Below are positions 8,459 through 17,370 of a DNA stretch of 47,113 nucleotides, piece by piece. Source of the stretch: Microbacterium enclense (GTDB lineage: Bacteria > Actinomycetota > Actinomycetes > Actinomycetales > Microbacteriaceae); contig NZ_RBZY01000030.1 in NCBI RefSeq assembly GCF_004022425.1, positions 1-47,113 of the forward strand, read 5' to 3'. Below the pieces are notes generated by a model. That model saw only the letters and a list, made by a program, of their open reading frames with translations. It made no database searches and was not told the origin of the DNA. The stretch's first letter is position 1, and every line of letters starts with the position of its first letter. The position numbers and the translations under genes are program-made.

Positions 8459-9148
8459 TCAGGAGTCCAGAAGGTCCGGGCGCCGCGTTCGGGTGCGCTC
8501 GAGCTGCTGCTCGCGCCGCCACGCGGCCACGGCACCGTGGTTGCCGCTCAGGAGCACGGGAGGAACGTCGCGTCCCCGCCACGCCGCGGGTTTGGTGAAG
8601 GAGGGGTATTCGAGGAGGCCGTCTTCGTGCGATTCCTCGACGAGGCTCTCCGGGTTGCCCACGACGCCCGGGATCAGGCGCCCGATGGCCTCGACCATCG
8701 CCATGACCGCCACCTCCCCGCCGTTGAGCACGTAGTCGCCGAGGCTCAGCAGACGCACGCGTCCGAGATCCGCCGCGTAGTCGAACACCCGCTCGTCGAT
8801 GCCCTCGTAACGGCCGCATCCGAACACCAGGTGCTCCTCGGTCGAGAGCTCGCGGGCGATCTTCTGCGTGAAGCGCTCCCCCGCCGGCGACGGGAAGACG
8901 ATGACCGGGGATGCCGCGGCGTCGCGCACGACGTCGTCGAGCGCCTCGCCCCACGGCTCGGGCTTCATCACCATGCCGGCGCCGCCGCCGTACGGGGTGT
9001 CGTCGACGGTACGGTGCCGGTCGTGCGTGTAGTCACGGAGATCGTGGACGCGGACGTCGAGAAGCCCCGACTGCCGGGCTTTCCCGAGCAACGAGACCTC
9101 GAGAGCGTCGAAGATCGTCGGGAAGATCGAGACGACGTCGATGCGCAC
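8459..9148 (-). CDS. trmD: tRNA (guanine-N1-)-methyltransferase
   Basis: 229 residues. SPOUT-class enzyme that forms m1G37 in tRNA to prevent frameshifting. The start [22 protein letters not shown] and the knot region [13 protein letters not shown]...[11 protein letters not shown] are diagnostic. The frame is open further upstream, but the GTG at 9148 gives the family start and lies one base after the rimM stop. It is the last gene of rpsP-khpA-rimM-trmD. Confidence 0.97.
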   Translation of the reverse strand: MRIDVVSIFPTIFDALEVSLLGKARQSGLLDVRVHDLRDYTHDRHRTVDDTPYGGGAGMVMKPEPWGEALDDVVRDAAASPVIVFPSPAGERFTQKIARELSTEEHLVFGCGRYEGIDERVFDYAADLGRVRLLSLGDYVLNGGEVAVMAMVEAIGRLIPGVVGNPESLVEESHEDGLLEYPSFTKPAAWRGRDVPPVLLSGNHGAVAAWRREQQLERTRTRRPDLLDS

Positions 9149-9149
9149 G

Positions 9150-9836
9150 TCAGTCCTCGGGAGTCTCAGCGGCCCCGTCGGTCGCATCCTCGTCGGACGC
9201 GTGGTCGGCGCCGTCAGCATCGTCGTCGGATGCCGTCTCCTCCCGCGGTGCATCGTCGTCGCCCGGAAGCTCCTCGAAGAGGCCCGCCGGGGGCGTGACC
9301 ACGACCCGGCCACCCTCGACGTCGACCTCGGGCACGATCGCGCTCACGAACGGCACGAGAACGTCGGCGTCTTCGCCGCGCCCCGTCGGACGCACGATCA
9401 GAAGGTCTTGGGCGGGGAAGTGGTCGACGCGGACGACCCGGCCGATGACCGCGCCATCGCGCACGACATCGAGTCCGACGAGCTGGTGGTCGTACCAGGC
9501 GTCTTCTTCGGCGGGCGCGGACTCGGTGTCCTGGTCGATCCACAGGATCGCCTTCACCAGCTCTTCCGCGGCCGTGCGGTCGTCGACACCCTCGAAGAAC
9601 GCGACGGGGTGAGAGTTCATCCAGCGGAACTCGCGGACGGTCAGCTCGCGGCCGTGCCACGGCGAGGTCTCGGGAACCTGAAGGGTGAAGGTGCTGCCGG
9701 GGACGAAGCGTCCCTCGGGGTCATCGGTGTACAGCTCGAGCTTGAACGCACCCTTGAGGCCGTGGGCCTTGACCAGGCGGCCCACACGGAGCTGGGTCTT
9801 GGCGGGCTGGGCGCCCGCGGCGTCGCCGGCCGACAT
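9150..9836 (-). CDS. rimM: 16S rRNA processing protein RimM
   Basis: 228 residues. Assembly factor for the 30S subunit head. It has the N-terminal beta-barrel ([29 protein letters not shown]) and the PRC-barrel half ([11 protein letters not shown]). The C-terminal 45 or so residues are an acidic D/E/A-rich tail beyond the usual end, probably disordered. The ATG overlaps the khpA stop by one base (ATGA). Confidence 0.95.
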   Translation of the reverse strand: MSAGDAAGAQPAKTQLRVGRLVKAHGLKGAFKLELYTDDPEGRFVPGSTFTLQVPETSPWHGRELTVREFRWMNSHPVAFFEGVDDRTAAEELVKAILWIDQDTESAPAEEDAWYDHQLVGLDVVRDGAVIGRVVRVDHFPAQDLLIVRPTGRGEDADVLVPFVSAIVPEVDVEGGRVVVTPPAGLFEELPGDDDAPREETASDDDADGADHASDEDATDGAAETPED

Positions 9837-10066
9837 CAGTCGTCGGCGACGTCGACGCGGACGCGCTGCCCGTCGGCGAGGGCCGTGATGAGCGTGCGCA
9901 GCGCCTTGGCGGTGCGACCGCCGCGCCCGATCACGCGACCCCGGTCATCGGGGTGCACGCGAACCTCCAGCACCTCGCCGCGGGGCGACGTGGCGGAACG
10001 GATGGTCACGGCATCCGGGTGATCGACGATCCCCTTGACGACGTGCTCGAGCGCGGCGGACAGCAC
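9836..10066 (-). CDS. khpA: KH-domain RNA-binding protein KhpA
   Basis: 76 residues from the GTG at 10066 (VLSAALEHVVKGIVDHPD). A single KH domain with the GRGGRTAKALRTL loop (GxxG variant GRGG). KhpA/KhpB proteins bind many RNAs and affect cell division in Gram-positives. The chosen start lies 5 bases after the rpsP stop; an upstream open frame runs through rpsP in another frame and is a shadow. The order rpsP-khpA-rimM-trmD is highly conserved. Confidence 0.93.
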   Translation of the reverse strand: MLSAALEHVVKGIVDHPDAVTIRSATSPRGEVLEVRVHPDDRGRVIGRGGRTAKALRTLITALADGQRVRVDVADD

Positions 10067-10071
10067 GGGAA

Positions 10072-10485
10072 TTACTCTGCCGAGGTCTCGTCGGCGGCGG
10101 GCGCCTCGGCGGCCGGAGCCTCGTCGGCCTTCTTCTCGGCCTTGGGCTTGACGACCGACTTCTTCGAGGCGTCGGCCTCGAAGGCGGCCTTGGGCTCGCG
10201 CACCTTGACGGTGGACTTCGCGTCCTTGTCGCCCTTGAAGGTGCCCCAGTCGCCGGTGAGCTTGAGGATGGCGCGCACCTGCTCGGTCGGCTGAGCGCCG
10301 ACGCCGAGCCAGTACTGGGCGCGCTCCGAGTCGACCTCGATGAACGAGGGCTCCTCGGTCGGGTGGTACTTGCCGATCTCCTCGATCACACGACCGTCGC
10401 GCTTGGTGCGCGAGTCGGCGACGACGATGCGGTAGTACGGCGCACGGATCTTGCCGAGACGCTTGAGACGGATCTTGACAGCCAC
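10072..10485 (-). CDS. rpsP: 30S ribosomal protein S16
   Basis: 137 residues. The S16 core ([26 protein letters not shown]...) takes about 85 residues. A K/A/E-rich C-terminal extension of roughly 50 residues follows, ending in [14 protein letters not shown], as in other Actinobacteria. The GTG at 10485 has AGGAG 6 bases upstream. It is the first gene of the operon with khpA, rimM and trmD. Confidence 0.97.
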   Translation of the reverse strand: MAVKIRLKRLGKIRAPYYRIVVADSRTKRDGRVIEEIGKYHPTEEPSFIEVDSERAQYWLGVGAQPTEQVRAILKLTGDWGTFKGDKDAKSTVKVREPKAAFEADASKKSVVKPKAEKKADEAPAAEAPAADETSAE

Positions 10486-10575
10486 GATTTCTCCTGTGGT
10501 GGGAAGGGAACGAACCGATCGCCTGGAGCGTGGGGTGCACACCCGGCGGAAGCTCAAAGAGGAGGACCGGCGCTG

Positions 10576-10612
10576 GATAGAGGGTCGAGCACCTGGTCCG
10601 ACCCTCTATTCT
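10576..10612 (-). promoter_or_regulatory. rpsP promoter with overlapping inverted repeat
   Basis: The -10 CAGAAT (10612-10607, minus strand) sits in TGGCAGAATAG, the same word as at rplS. A possible -35 TTCGCT lies 18 bases upstream. A perfect 11-base inverted repeat, ATAGAGGGTCG (10576-10586) and its complement (10598-10608), covers the -10 end and the expected transcription start, so it could be an operator. Confidence 0.5.
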
Positions 10613-10674
10613 GCCAGATGACGCGGCGGGTAGCGAACCAGCCGTCGTCGGTGTCGTCGTGTCAGACTGACCGG

Positions 10675-11838
10675 ATGAGGCTCCCGTTCGCACCGTCCGC
10701 GCGTTCGTCCGTCGGACTGGAGTGGGAGCTCATGCTCGCGGACCGCGAGACCGGCGATCTCGTGCCGCGCGCGCCCGAGATCCTCGAGCTCGTCGAGGAG
10801 GCCACCGCGCACGAGCGGTTCACGGTCACCGGTGAACTGCTCACCAACACCGTGGAGGTCACCAGCGGCGTGGGGCACACCGTCGCCGAGGCGGTCGACG
10901 ACATCGCGGATGCCATCGGCGCGCTGCGCGAGCAGACCGAGCCGCGCGGCGTGGAGCTGCTGTGCGCCGGCAGCCACCCCTTCGCGCAGTGGTACGACCA
11001 GCAGGTCACGGACAAGACGAGGTACCACACCCTCATCGAGCGCACCCAGTGGTGGGGCCGCAACATGATGATCTGGGGCATCCACGTGCACATCGGTGTC
11101 GATGACGTCGAGAAGGTCATCCCGATCGTCAACGCGCTGACCGTGTTCCTCCCCCACCTGCAGGCGCTTTCGGCATCCAGCCCCTTCTGGGCGGGCGACC
11201 GCACCGGCTACGCCAGCAACCGTGCACTGGTGTTCCAGCAGCTTCCGACCGCCGGACTGCCGTGGCAGCTGAAGGACTGGGCGGAGTTCGAGGACTATCT
11301 CGACGACATGGTCCGCACCGGTGTGATGGCGGATGCCAGCGAGGTGCGGTGGGACATCCGACCGGCGCCGCGGTGGGGCACCGTCGAGATCCGCGCGTGC
11401 GACGGGATGTCGACGCTGCCGGAGCTCGCCGCCGTCGCCGCCCTCGCGCAGACCCTCGTCGAGCACTTCTCGCGCATCCTCGACGCGGGCGGGGACCTGC
11501 CCGGCATCCCTCCGTGGTACGCCCGCGAGAACAAGTGGCGGGCCGCTCGCTACGGACTCGACGCCCGCGTCATCGTCGACCGCGAGGGAACCCAGCTGCC
11601 TGTGCGCGATCACCTCCGGACGACCATGGAGGAGCTCGCCGACATCGCCGTCGAACTCAAGTGCGCGCGCGAGTTCGCAGGGCTCGAGACGATCCTCGCG
11701 ACCGGCGGCAGCTCCGCCCGTCAGATCGCCGTGGCCGAGGCCGCGGACGGCGACCTCCGCGCCGTCGTGCAGCACCTCATCCGCGAGTTCCGGGGCGGAC
11801 CCACGCTGCGCGAGCATCTCGCGGCCCTGCGGGTGTGA
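10675..11838 (+). CDS. Carboxylate-amine ligase, YbdK / GCS2 family
   Basis: 387 residues. Member of the glutamate-cysteine ligase 2 family (weak gamma-glutamyl-cysteine ligase activity in the studied YbdK). Motifs: VGLEWELMLADRETGDLVPRAP at the start, NTVEVTSGVGHT, GSHPFAQWYDQQVT, WWGRNMMIWGIHVHIGVDD and VEIRACDGMSTL. The physiological substrate is unknown. The frame is open upstream to 10363, but homology and the ATG at 10675 (CAGACT exactly 6 bases before it, no Shine-Dalgarno) mark the start. Divergent from rpsP. Confidence 0.9.
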   Translation: MRLPFAPSARSSVGLEWELMLADRETGDLVPRAPEILELVEEATAHERFTVTGELLTNTVEVTSGVGHTVAEAVDDIADAIGALREQTEPRGVELLCAGSHPFAQWYDQQVTDKTRYHTLIERTQWWGRNMMIWGIHVHIGVDDVEKVIPIVNALTVFLPHLQALSASSPFWAGDRTGYASNRALVFQQLPTAGLPWQLKDWAEFEDYLDDMVRTGVMADASEVRWDIRPAPRWGTVEIRACDGMSTLPELAAVAALAQTLVEHFSRILDAGGDLPGIPPWYARENKWRAARYGLDARVIVDREGTQLPVRDHLRTTMEELADIAVELKCAREFAGLETILATGGSSARQIAVAEAADGDLRAVVQHLIREFRGGPTLREHLAALRV

Positions 11839-11867
11839 CGCACGGCGCGTGCGCGTAGGCGAAGGAC

Positions 11868-13412
11868 TCAGCCGCGGCCGAGGAGTTTCTGCAGCTCCGC
11901 GAGGTCGGCCTCGCTCGGCGCCTTCTGACCGCCGAGGCCGAAACCGGAACCCGTCGCCGGCGCCGCGGCGGCGATGCCGGCGTTCTCAGCCGCGCGCTTG
12001 GCCGGGTTGCCCGAGCGCGACCCCTTGGCCTTCTGCTGCTTGCCGCGCTTCGACGAAGCGCCCGGCTTTCCGCCGACGGGACCCATGCCCGGGATGCTGG
12101 GCACACCGCCCCGCGCGACGGTCTTCATCATCTTCGCGGCCTGCTCGAAGCGCTGCACGAGCTGGTTCACGTCGGTGACGGTCATGCCCGAACCGCGCGC
12201 AATGCGGAGGCGGCGCGAACCGTTGAGGATCTTGGGGTTGCGGCGCTCGGCCACCGTCATCGACCGGATGATCGCCTCGGTGCGGTCGATCTCGCGCTCG
12301 TCGAAGTCCTCGAGCTGCTGCTTCATGGACCCCATGCCCGGGAGCATCCCGAGCATCTTCTTCATGGAGCCCATCTTCTTCATCTGCTGCATCTGCTCGA
12401 GGAAGTCCTCGAGGGTGAAGCTCTCGGTCGCCAGCTTCTCGGCGACCTTCATCGCCTCGGCCTCGTCGAACGCGTGCTGAGCCTGCTCGATCAGGGTGAG
12501 GATGTCACCGAGGTCGAGGATGCGGGATGCCATGCGGTCGGGGTGGAACGCCTCGACGTCGTCGAGACCCTCGCCCGTCGACGCGAAGATGATCGGACGC
12601 CCCGTCACCGATGCCACGGACAGCGCGGCGCCACCGCGAGCGTCACCGTCGAGCTTGGACAGCACGACTCCGGTGAAGTCGACACCGTCCTGGAACGCCT
12701 TCGCCGTGTTCACGGCATCCTGACCGATCATCGCGTCGATGACGAACAGCACCTCGTCGGGCTGCGTCGCCGTGCGGATGTCGGCGGCCTGCTTCATCAG
12801 CTCGGCGTCGACGCCGAGGCGACCAGCGGTGTCGATGATGACGATGTCGTGCTGCTGGCGCGTGGCGTAGGCGACACCGTCACGGGCGACCTTCACGGGG
12901 TCGCCGACGCCGTTGCCGGGTTCGGGAGCGTAGATGGCGGCGCCCGCCCGCTCGGCGACGACCTGCAGCTGGTTCACGGCGTTCGGGCGCTGGAGGTCGC
13001 AGGCGACGAGGAGGGGCGTGTGGCCGTCCTTCTCGAGCATCTTCGCGAGCTTGCCCGCGAACGTCGTCTTGCCCGACCCCTGGAGACCGGCGAGCATGAT
13101 GACGGTCGGGGGGTTCTTCGCGAACTGCAGACGGCGCTGCTGGCCGCCGAGGATGCCGATCAGCTCGTCGTTGACGATCTGCACGACCTGCTGCGCGGGG
13201 TTCAGCGCGCGGTTGACCTCGTCTCCGAGGGCGCGCTCGCGCACGGCCGCCGTGAACTCCTTGACGACGGGCAGGGCCACGTCGGCGTCGAGGAGGGCGC
13301 GCCGGATCTCGCGGACCGTCCCGTCGACGTCGGCCGGCGTGAGCTGGCCCTTCTTGCGCAGATTGCGGAAGGTCTCTGTGAGCCGGTCGGAGAGGGTGCC
13401 GAAAGTCGCCAT
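11868..13412 (-). CDS. ffh: Signal recognition particle protein Ffh (SRP54)
   Basis: 514 residues. GTPase that binds 4.5S RNA and signal sequences and delivers ribosomes to FtsY. N domain 1-90; G domain with GLQGSGKTTFAGKLAKML, CDLQRPNAVNQL, DTAGRLG and SKLDGDARGGAALS; Met-rich M domain from about 325 (EDFLEQMQQMKKMGSMKKMLGMLPGMG) with the RNA-binding GSRRLRIARGSG motif. The low-complexity tail is longer than in E. coli. A TAAACT hexamer lies 9 bases before the ATG. Confidence 0.97.
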   Translation of the reverse strand: MATFGTLSDRLTETFRNLRKKGQLTPADVDGTVREIRRALLDADVALPVVKEFTAAVRERALGDEVNRALNPAQQVVQIVNDELIGILGGQQRRLQFAKNPPTVIMLAGLQGSGKTTFAGKLAKMLEKDGHTPLLVACDLQRPNAVNQLQVVAERAGAAIYAPEPGNGVGDPVKVARDGVAYATRQQHDIVIIDTAGRLGVDAELMKQAADIRTATQPDEVLFVIDAMIGQDAVNTAKAFQDGVDFTGVVLSKLDGDARGGAALSVASVTGRPIIFASTGEGLDDVEAFHPDRMASRILDLGDILTLIEQAQHAFDEAEAMKVAEKLATESFTLEDFLEQMQQMKKMGSMKKMLGMLPGMGSMKQQLEDFDEREIDRTEAIIRSMTVAERRNPKILNGSRRLRIARGSGMTVTDVNQLVQRFEQAAKMMKTVARGGVPSIPGMGPVGGKPGASSKRGKQQKAKGSRSGNPAKRAAENAGIAAAAPATGSGFGLGGQKAPSEADLAELQKLLGRG

Positions 13413-13449
13413 GATGGGACGAGTTTACGCGGCTCGGGATGCCCCGACC

Positions 13450-13995
13450 TCACGCCGTGGCCAGAGCCTCCGACAGCGTCTCGGTCAGGGAACGCCCGGC
13501 CGTGTGGTCGGCCCAGGCCCAGACCGCGGCGAGCACGGCCGCCGCGAGGGCGCCCGCGCGCACCTGCGCACCCAGCGGGGCGGCGCCGTCGCGCACCAGT
13601 CGCGCCGCGGTCTCGCGCTGCAGGCGGAACTGGCGGATCGCCCGGTCGCGGTCGAGCTCGGCGCCGATCCCCATGGCATCCGCGTTTACGATCGCAAGGG
13701 CCAGGGCGTCGGGGGCGAGTCCGTCGCCGATGGCCCGGAGCACGTCCCGCACGTCACCGCCGCCCCGGAGCTCGGTGACCGCGGTGTCGACCCGCGCGTC
13801 GAGACCCGACCACAGCACGTCGCTCTTCGCGGAGAAGTAGTTGAAGAAGCTCGAGCGGCTCACGCCGGCTCGACGCGTGATGTCCGACACCGACGTCGCG
13901 TCGTAGCCCTTCTCGAGGAACAGTTCGCAGGCCGCTTCCGACAGCACCTCGCGCGATGAGGCGCGCGGACGTCCGGTGCGCGATTCGGTGGCCAT
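13450..13995 (-). CDS. TetR/AcrR family transcriptional regulator
   Basis: 181 residues. The N-terminal helix-turn-helix is clear: SREVLSEAACELFLEKGYDATSVSDITRRAGVSRSSFFNYFSAKSDVLW. The C-terminal ligand domain (60-181) is divergent. The ligand is unknown. It is divergent from lipB, and the 64-base gap holds a palindrome, so it may control itself and lipBA. The ATG has TAGGCT exactly 6 bases upstream and no Shine-Dalgarno sequence. Confidence 0.92.
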   Translation of the reverse strand: MATESRTGRPRASSREVLSEAACELFLEKGYDATSVSDITRRAGVSRSSFFNYFSAKSDVLWSGLDARVDTAVTELRGGGDVRDVLRAIGDGLAPDALALAIVNADAMGIGAELDRDRAIRQFRLQRETAARLVRDGAAPLGAQVRAGALAAAVLAAVWAWADHTAGRSLTETLSEALATA

Positions 13996-14001
13996 GCCGA
14001 C

Positions 14002-14007
14002 AGCCTA
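14002..14007 (-). promoter_or_regulatory. Putative -10 (TAGGCT) of leaderless tetR mRNA
   Basis: TAGGCT on the minus strand lies 6 bases before the ATG at 13995. This is the same arrangement as at coaD. Confidence 0.5.
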
Positions 14008-14020
14008 GGAGGCCCGCTGT

Positions 14021-14044
14021 TATGTATTCTTGGACGCAATCCAA
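14021..14044 (+). promoter_or_regulatory. lipB promoter with candidate TetR operator
   Basis: TATGTA (14021-14026) is a plausible -10. Just after it, TTGGA-N5-TCCAA (14030-14044) is a perfect palindrome at the expected transcription start. Its position between the divergent tetR and lipB suggests an operator; there is no direct proof. Confidence 0.45.
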
Positions 14045-14059
14045 CAAACGGGAGCGCTG

Positions 14060-14698
14060 ATGCTCGACATCCTTCGCGTGGGGCTCGCCCCTGACTACGT
14101 GCCGTACCTGAGCGGCTGGGAACTCCAGCGCGCGATCCATGCGGAGGTCCTCACGGGGACGCGACCCGACGCGCTTTTGCTTCTCGAGCACGAGTCGGTC
14201 TACACCGCGGGCAAGCGCACCGAAGCGCACGAACGCCCGACCGACGGAACCCCAGTCATCGATGTCGATCGCGGCGGCAAGATCACGTGGCACGGTCCGG
14301 GGCAGCTGGTCGGTTACCCCATCGTCCGACTCCCCGAGCCCCTGGACGTCGTGGCCCACGTCCGGCGGCTCGAGGGCCTGCTCATCTCCGCCCTCGCGAC
14401 GCACGGCGTCGAGGGCTTCCGCGTCGAGGGGCGCAGCGGCGTGTGGGTGCGTCGCCCGCTCGGCGTCGACAAGGTCGCGGCGATCGGCGTGCGCGTCGAG
14501 AAAGGTGTCACCATGCACGGGTTCGCGGTCAACTGCGACAACTCCCTGGCCGGATTCCGAGGCATCGTGCCCTGCGGAATCACGGATGCCGGAGTGACCA
14601 CGCTCAGCGAGGTCCTCGGTGCCGAAGTCTCCCCCGCCGACATCGTCGACAGCGTCGAACACGCTTTCCGCGCCGAGTACGCGGCGGTGGCCGCGTGA
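14060..14698 (+). CDS. lipB: Octanoyl-[ACP]:protein N-octanoyltransferase
   Basis: 212 residues. Transfers octanoate from ACP to lipoyl domains, the first step of lipoate synthesis. The conserved [19 protein letters not shown] lies at about 70-88. The catalytic Lys138 ([12 protein letters not shown]) and Cys172 ([14 protein letters not shown]) are present. The ATG at 14060 has GGGAG 5 bases upstream; an in-frame ATG at 14030 lies in the putative operator and is unlikely. The stop overlaps the lipA GTG (GTGA). Confidence 0.96.
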   Translation: MLDILRVGLAPDYVPYLSGWELQRAIHAEVLTGTRPDALLLLEHESVYTAGKRTEAHERPTDGTPVIDVDRGGKITWHGPGQLVGYPIVRLPEPLDVVAHVRRLEGLLISALATHGVEGFRVEGRSGVWVRRPLGVDKVAAIGVRVEKGVTMHGFAVNCDNSLAGFRGIVPCGITDAGVTTLSEVLGAEVSPADIVDSVEHAFRAEYAAVAA

Positions 14699-15729
14699 GC
14701 GCCTGCGGGACCGGCAGCGCCGGGGGCGCGGCATCCACCGCTCCGAACGGGCGCAAGCTCCTGCGGCTCGAGGTCCGCAACGCCGAGACCCCGATCGAGC
14801 GCAAGCCCGAGTGGATCAAGACGAAGGCCCGCCTCGGCCCCGAGTACACGGCGCTGCAGAATCTCGTGAAGACCGAGGAGCTCCACACGGTCTGCCAGGA
14901 GGCGGGATGCCCCAACATCTTCGAGTGCTGGGAGGACCGCGAGGCGACGTTCCTCATCGGCGGCTCGCAGTGCACGCGGCGCTGCGACTTCTGCCAGATC
15001 GACACCGGCAAGCCCGCCGACTACGACAAGGATGAGCCGCGCCGCGTCGCGGAGAGCGTCTCCCGCATGCAACTGCGCTACGCCACGGTCACCGGTGTCG
15101 CTCGCGATGATCTGCCCGACGAGGGCGCGTGGCTGCACGCCGAGACCGTGCGGCGCATCCACGCCGAGAACCCGGGTACCGGCGTCGAGATCCTCGCGAC
15201 CGATTTCTCCGGAGATCCCGCACTGCTCGACGAGGTCTTCTCGGCGCGACCCGAGGTGTTCGCGCACAACGTCGAGACGGTGCCGCGCATCTTCAAACGC
15301 ATCCGACCGGCATTCCGGTACGAGCGTTCGCTCGGGGTACTGACCGCCGCGCGGAACGCGGGACTCATCACGAAGTCGAACCTGATCCTCGGAATGGGCG
15401 AGGAACCCGAGGAGGTCGTGCAGGCCCTGAACGACCTGCATGAGGCCGGGACCGACATCATCACGATCACGCAGTACCTGCGCCCCACACCGCGGCACCT
15501 GCCCGTGCAGCGGTGGGTCAAGCCCGCCGAGTTCGTCGAGTTCAAGGAGGAGGCCGAGCGCATCGGATTCCTTGGCGTGCTCGCCGGGCCCCTGGTGCGC
15601 TCCTCCTATCGCGCGGGCCGCCTGTGGGCGCAGTCGATGGTGTCGAAGGGTCGGGAGATCCCGCCGCACCTCGCGCACCTGGCGAAGGACATCGCGGCGG
15701 CCGACGCCGGCTTCGCCCAGGCGGTGTGA
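14695..15729 (+). CDS. lipA: Lipoyl synthase
   Basis: 344 residues. Radical SAM enzyme that inserts two sulfurs into the octanoyl group made by LipB. Auxiliary-cluster cysteines are in [14 protein letters not shown], the radical SAM motif in CTRRCDFCQ, and the C-terminal RSSYRA serine motif is present. The GTG start at 14695 overlaps the lipB stop; the N-terminus is Ser/Gly/Ala-rich before [23 protein letters not shown]. This start relies on coupling, not on homology alone. Confidence 0.97.
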   Translation: MSACGTGSAGGAASTAPNGRKLLRLEVRNAETPIERKPEWIKTKARLGPEYTALQNLVKTEELHTVCQEAGCPNIFECWEDREATFLIGGSQCTRRCDFCQIDTGKPADYDKDEPRRVAESVSRMQLRYATVTGVARDDLPDEGAWLHAETVRRIHAENPGTGVEILATDFSGDPALLDEVFSARPEVFAHNVETVPRIFKRIRPAFRYERSLGVLTAARNAGLITKSNLILGMGEEPEEVVQALNDLHEAGTDIITITQYLRPTPRHLPVQRWVKPAEFVEFKEEAERIGFLGVLAGPLVRSSYRAGRLWAQSMVSKGREIPPHLAHLAKDIAAADAGFAQAV

Positions 15730-15740
15730 ACGACGCAGAG

Positions 15741-15820
15741 TAGACCTGTCCCCACCTCTCGGGAAAGCTCCCTCTTCGTTCGCTTTCGAGGTCTAGCCTG
15801 ACGCGCGGTCATCCGACCGC
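15741..15820 (+). promoter_or_regulatory. Promoter region of the phosphate transporter gene
   Basis: The lipA-pit gap of 123 bases holds a TAGCCT hexamer (15794-15799) as a possible -10. The inverted pair TAGACCT (15741-15747) and AGGTCTA (15789-15795) flanks the -35 area. A hairpin GCGGTC-ATCC-GACCGC lies at 15805-15820 in the leader. No PhoP box could be recognised with confidence. Confidence 0.35.
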
Positions 15821-15852
15821 ACGTGGGAAACACCTCTCGAACGGAGCATCCG

Positions 15853-17031
15853 GTGGACCTCGCCGTCCTCATTCCCGTCCTCCTCGTCATCAGCCTTTCG
15901 TTCTTCTTCGACTTCACCAACGGCTTCCATGACACCGCGAACGCGATGGCGACCTCCGTCGCCACGGGCGCGTTGAAGCCCAAGGTCGCCGTGCTCATCT
16001 CCGCCGTTCTGAATCTCGTCGGAGCATTCCTCTCCACCGCCGTGGCGAAGACCGTTTCCGAGGGCATCCTCGCCCAGGACGATCGAGGACTCCCGAGCAT
16101 CACGGTGCCCATGATCTTCGCCGGCCTGATGGGCGCGGTCCTGTGGAACCTCCTCACCTGGTGGCTGGGCCTCCCGTCCAGTTCCACCCACGCGCTCTTC
16201 GGCGGGCTCATCGGCGCCGCCGTCATCGGCGCGGGCTTCTCCGCGGTCGAGTGGGGCGGCGTCGTCTCCAAGATCGTCCTGCCCGCGCTCCTCTCCCCCT
16301 TCATCGCCGGCGCCGTCGCGCTCGTCGCCACCTACCTCGTCTACCGGGTCACCAGGATGGCGCGTGTGGCCGGTTCCACGACCGCCTTCCGACACGGCCA
16401 GACGGTCTCCGCGTCCCTGGTCTCGCTCGCGCACGGAACCAATGACGCACAGAAGACCATGGGCGTCATCACGCTGACGCTGATCGTCGCGGGATACCAG
16501 GAGGCAGGAACAGCCCCGCAGTTCTGGGTCATCCTCGGCGCGGGTCTGGCCATCGCCCTGGGCACCTACCTCGGGGGGTGGCGCATCATGAGGACCGTGG
16601 GCAAGCGCATCACCGACGTGCGACCGCCCCAGGGGTTCGCGGCCGAGACGAGCGCGGCATCCACCATCCTCATCTCGTCGACCCTCGGATTCCCCCTCTC
16701 GACGACGCAGGTGACTTCGGGCGCCGTGGTCGGCTCGGGGCTCGGGAGACGTCTCGCCTCCGTGCACTGGAACGTGGTCGCACGGATCGCGTTCGCCTGG
16801 GTCGTGACGCTGCCGGCGGCCGCCCTCGTCGGCGGGCTCGCGGCCTGGGTGGCCGGCGCGAGCGCCGTCGGCCTGATCGGGGTTCTCGTCGTCGGCCTCG
16901 GTGCATGCGCGGGGCTGTTCGCGCTCGCCCGCCGCAAGCCCGTCTCGGCCGAGAACGTCAACGATGAATCGCTGGACGCCGATCACGCGGGTCGGCGCCT
17001 GACCACGCAGCGAGAAGGAGGACGGGCATGA
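15853..17031 (+). CDS. Inorganic phosphate transporter, PiT family
   Basis: 392 residues, about ten hydrophobic segments. Low-affinity, cation-coupled phosphate uptake. The two PiT signature repeats are visible: FTNGFHDTANAMATSVATGAL near the N-terminus and LAHGTNDAQKTMGVITL in the middle. The second half carries STTQVTSGAVVGSGLGRR. The GTG at 15853 has CGGAG 7 bases upstream; a GTG at 15823 is possible but would add a polar extension before helix 1. The stop overlaps the next gene (ATGA). Confidence 0.93.
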   Translation: MDLAVLIPVLLVISLSFFFDFTNGFHDTANAMATSVATGALKPKVAVLISAVLNLVGAFLSTAVAKTVSEGILAQDDRGLPSITVPMIFAGLMGAVLWNLLTWWLGLPSSSTHALFGGLIGAAVIGAGFSAVEWGGVVSKIVLPALLSPFIAGAVALVATYLVYRVTRMARVAGSTTAFRHGQTVSASLVSLAHGTNDAQKTMGVITLTLIVAGYQEAGTAPQFWVILGAGLAIALGTYLGGWRIMRTVGKRITDVRPPQGFAAETSAASTILISSTLGFPLSTTQVTSGAVVGSGLGRRLASVHWNVVARIAFAWVVTLPAAALVGGLAAWVAGASAVGLIGVLVVGLGACAGLFALARRKPVSAENVNDESLDADHAGRRLTTQREGGRA

Positions 17032-17357
17032 ACCGGTTCGTACACATGCAGGCTTCAGCGGCCGGATGGCTCGGCGTGGAGTGGGGCTCGATCGGTCTCG
17101 TCTTCGTCGTCGGCCTCGTCGCGACACTCCTCATCGTGGGGCTGTACACCGCCGGCATCCGCCTGCTCGCCGTCGGCGCACCGGACATCCAGGTCGCGGG
17201 CGACGGGGATCCGGAGGGTGCCGACGCGGTCGTGACCGACCGGATCCGCCCACGACCGATGGCATCGACGATCGGCGGCCTCGCCTGCTTCGCCGGTTTC
17301 GCGGCCGCGGTTCTCGTCGGCGTCTACCTCGTCATCCCCGCGTTCCACGGGCACTGA
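17028..17357 (+). CDS. Small two-helix membrane protein coupled to the phosphate transporter
   Basis: 109 residues with transmembrane segments at about 18-45 and 81-103 and a polar loop between them (DGDPEGADAVVTDRIRPRP). No family is recognised. A strong AAGGAGGA precedes the ATG, which overlaps the pit stop by four bases, so it is made together with the transporter and may be an accessory subunit. This role is inferred only from context. Confidence 0.8.
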   Translation: MNRFVHMQASAAGWLGVEWGSIGLVFVVGLVATLLIVGLYTAGIRLLAVGAPDIQVAGDGDPEGADAVVTDRIRPRPMASTIGGLACFAGFAAAVLVGVYLVIPAFHGH

Positions 17358-17370
17358 CGAGGAACGTCAC

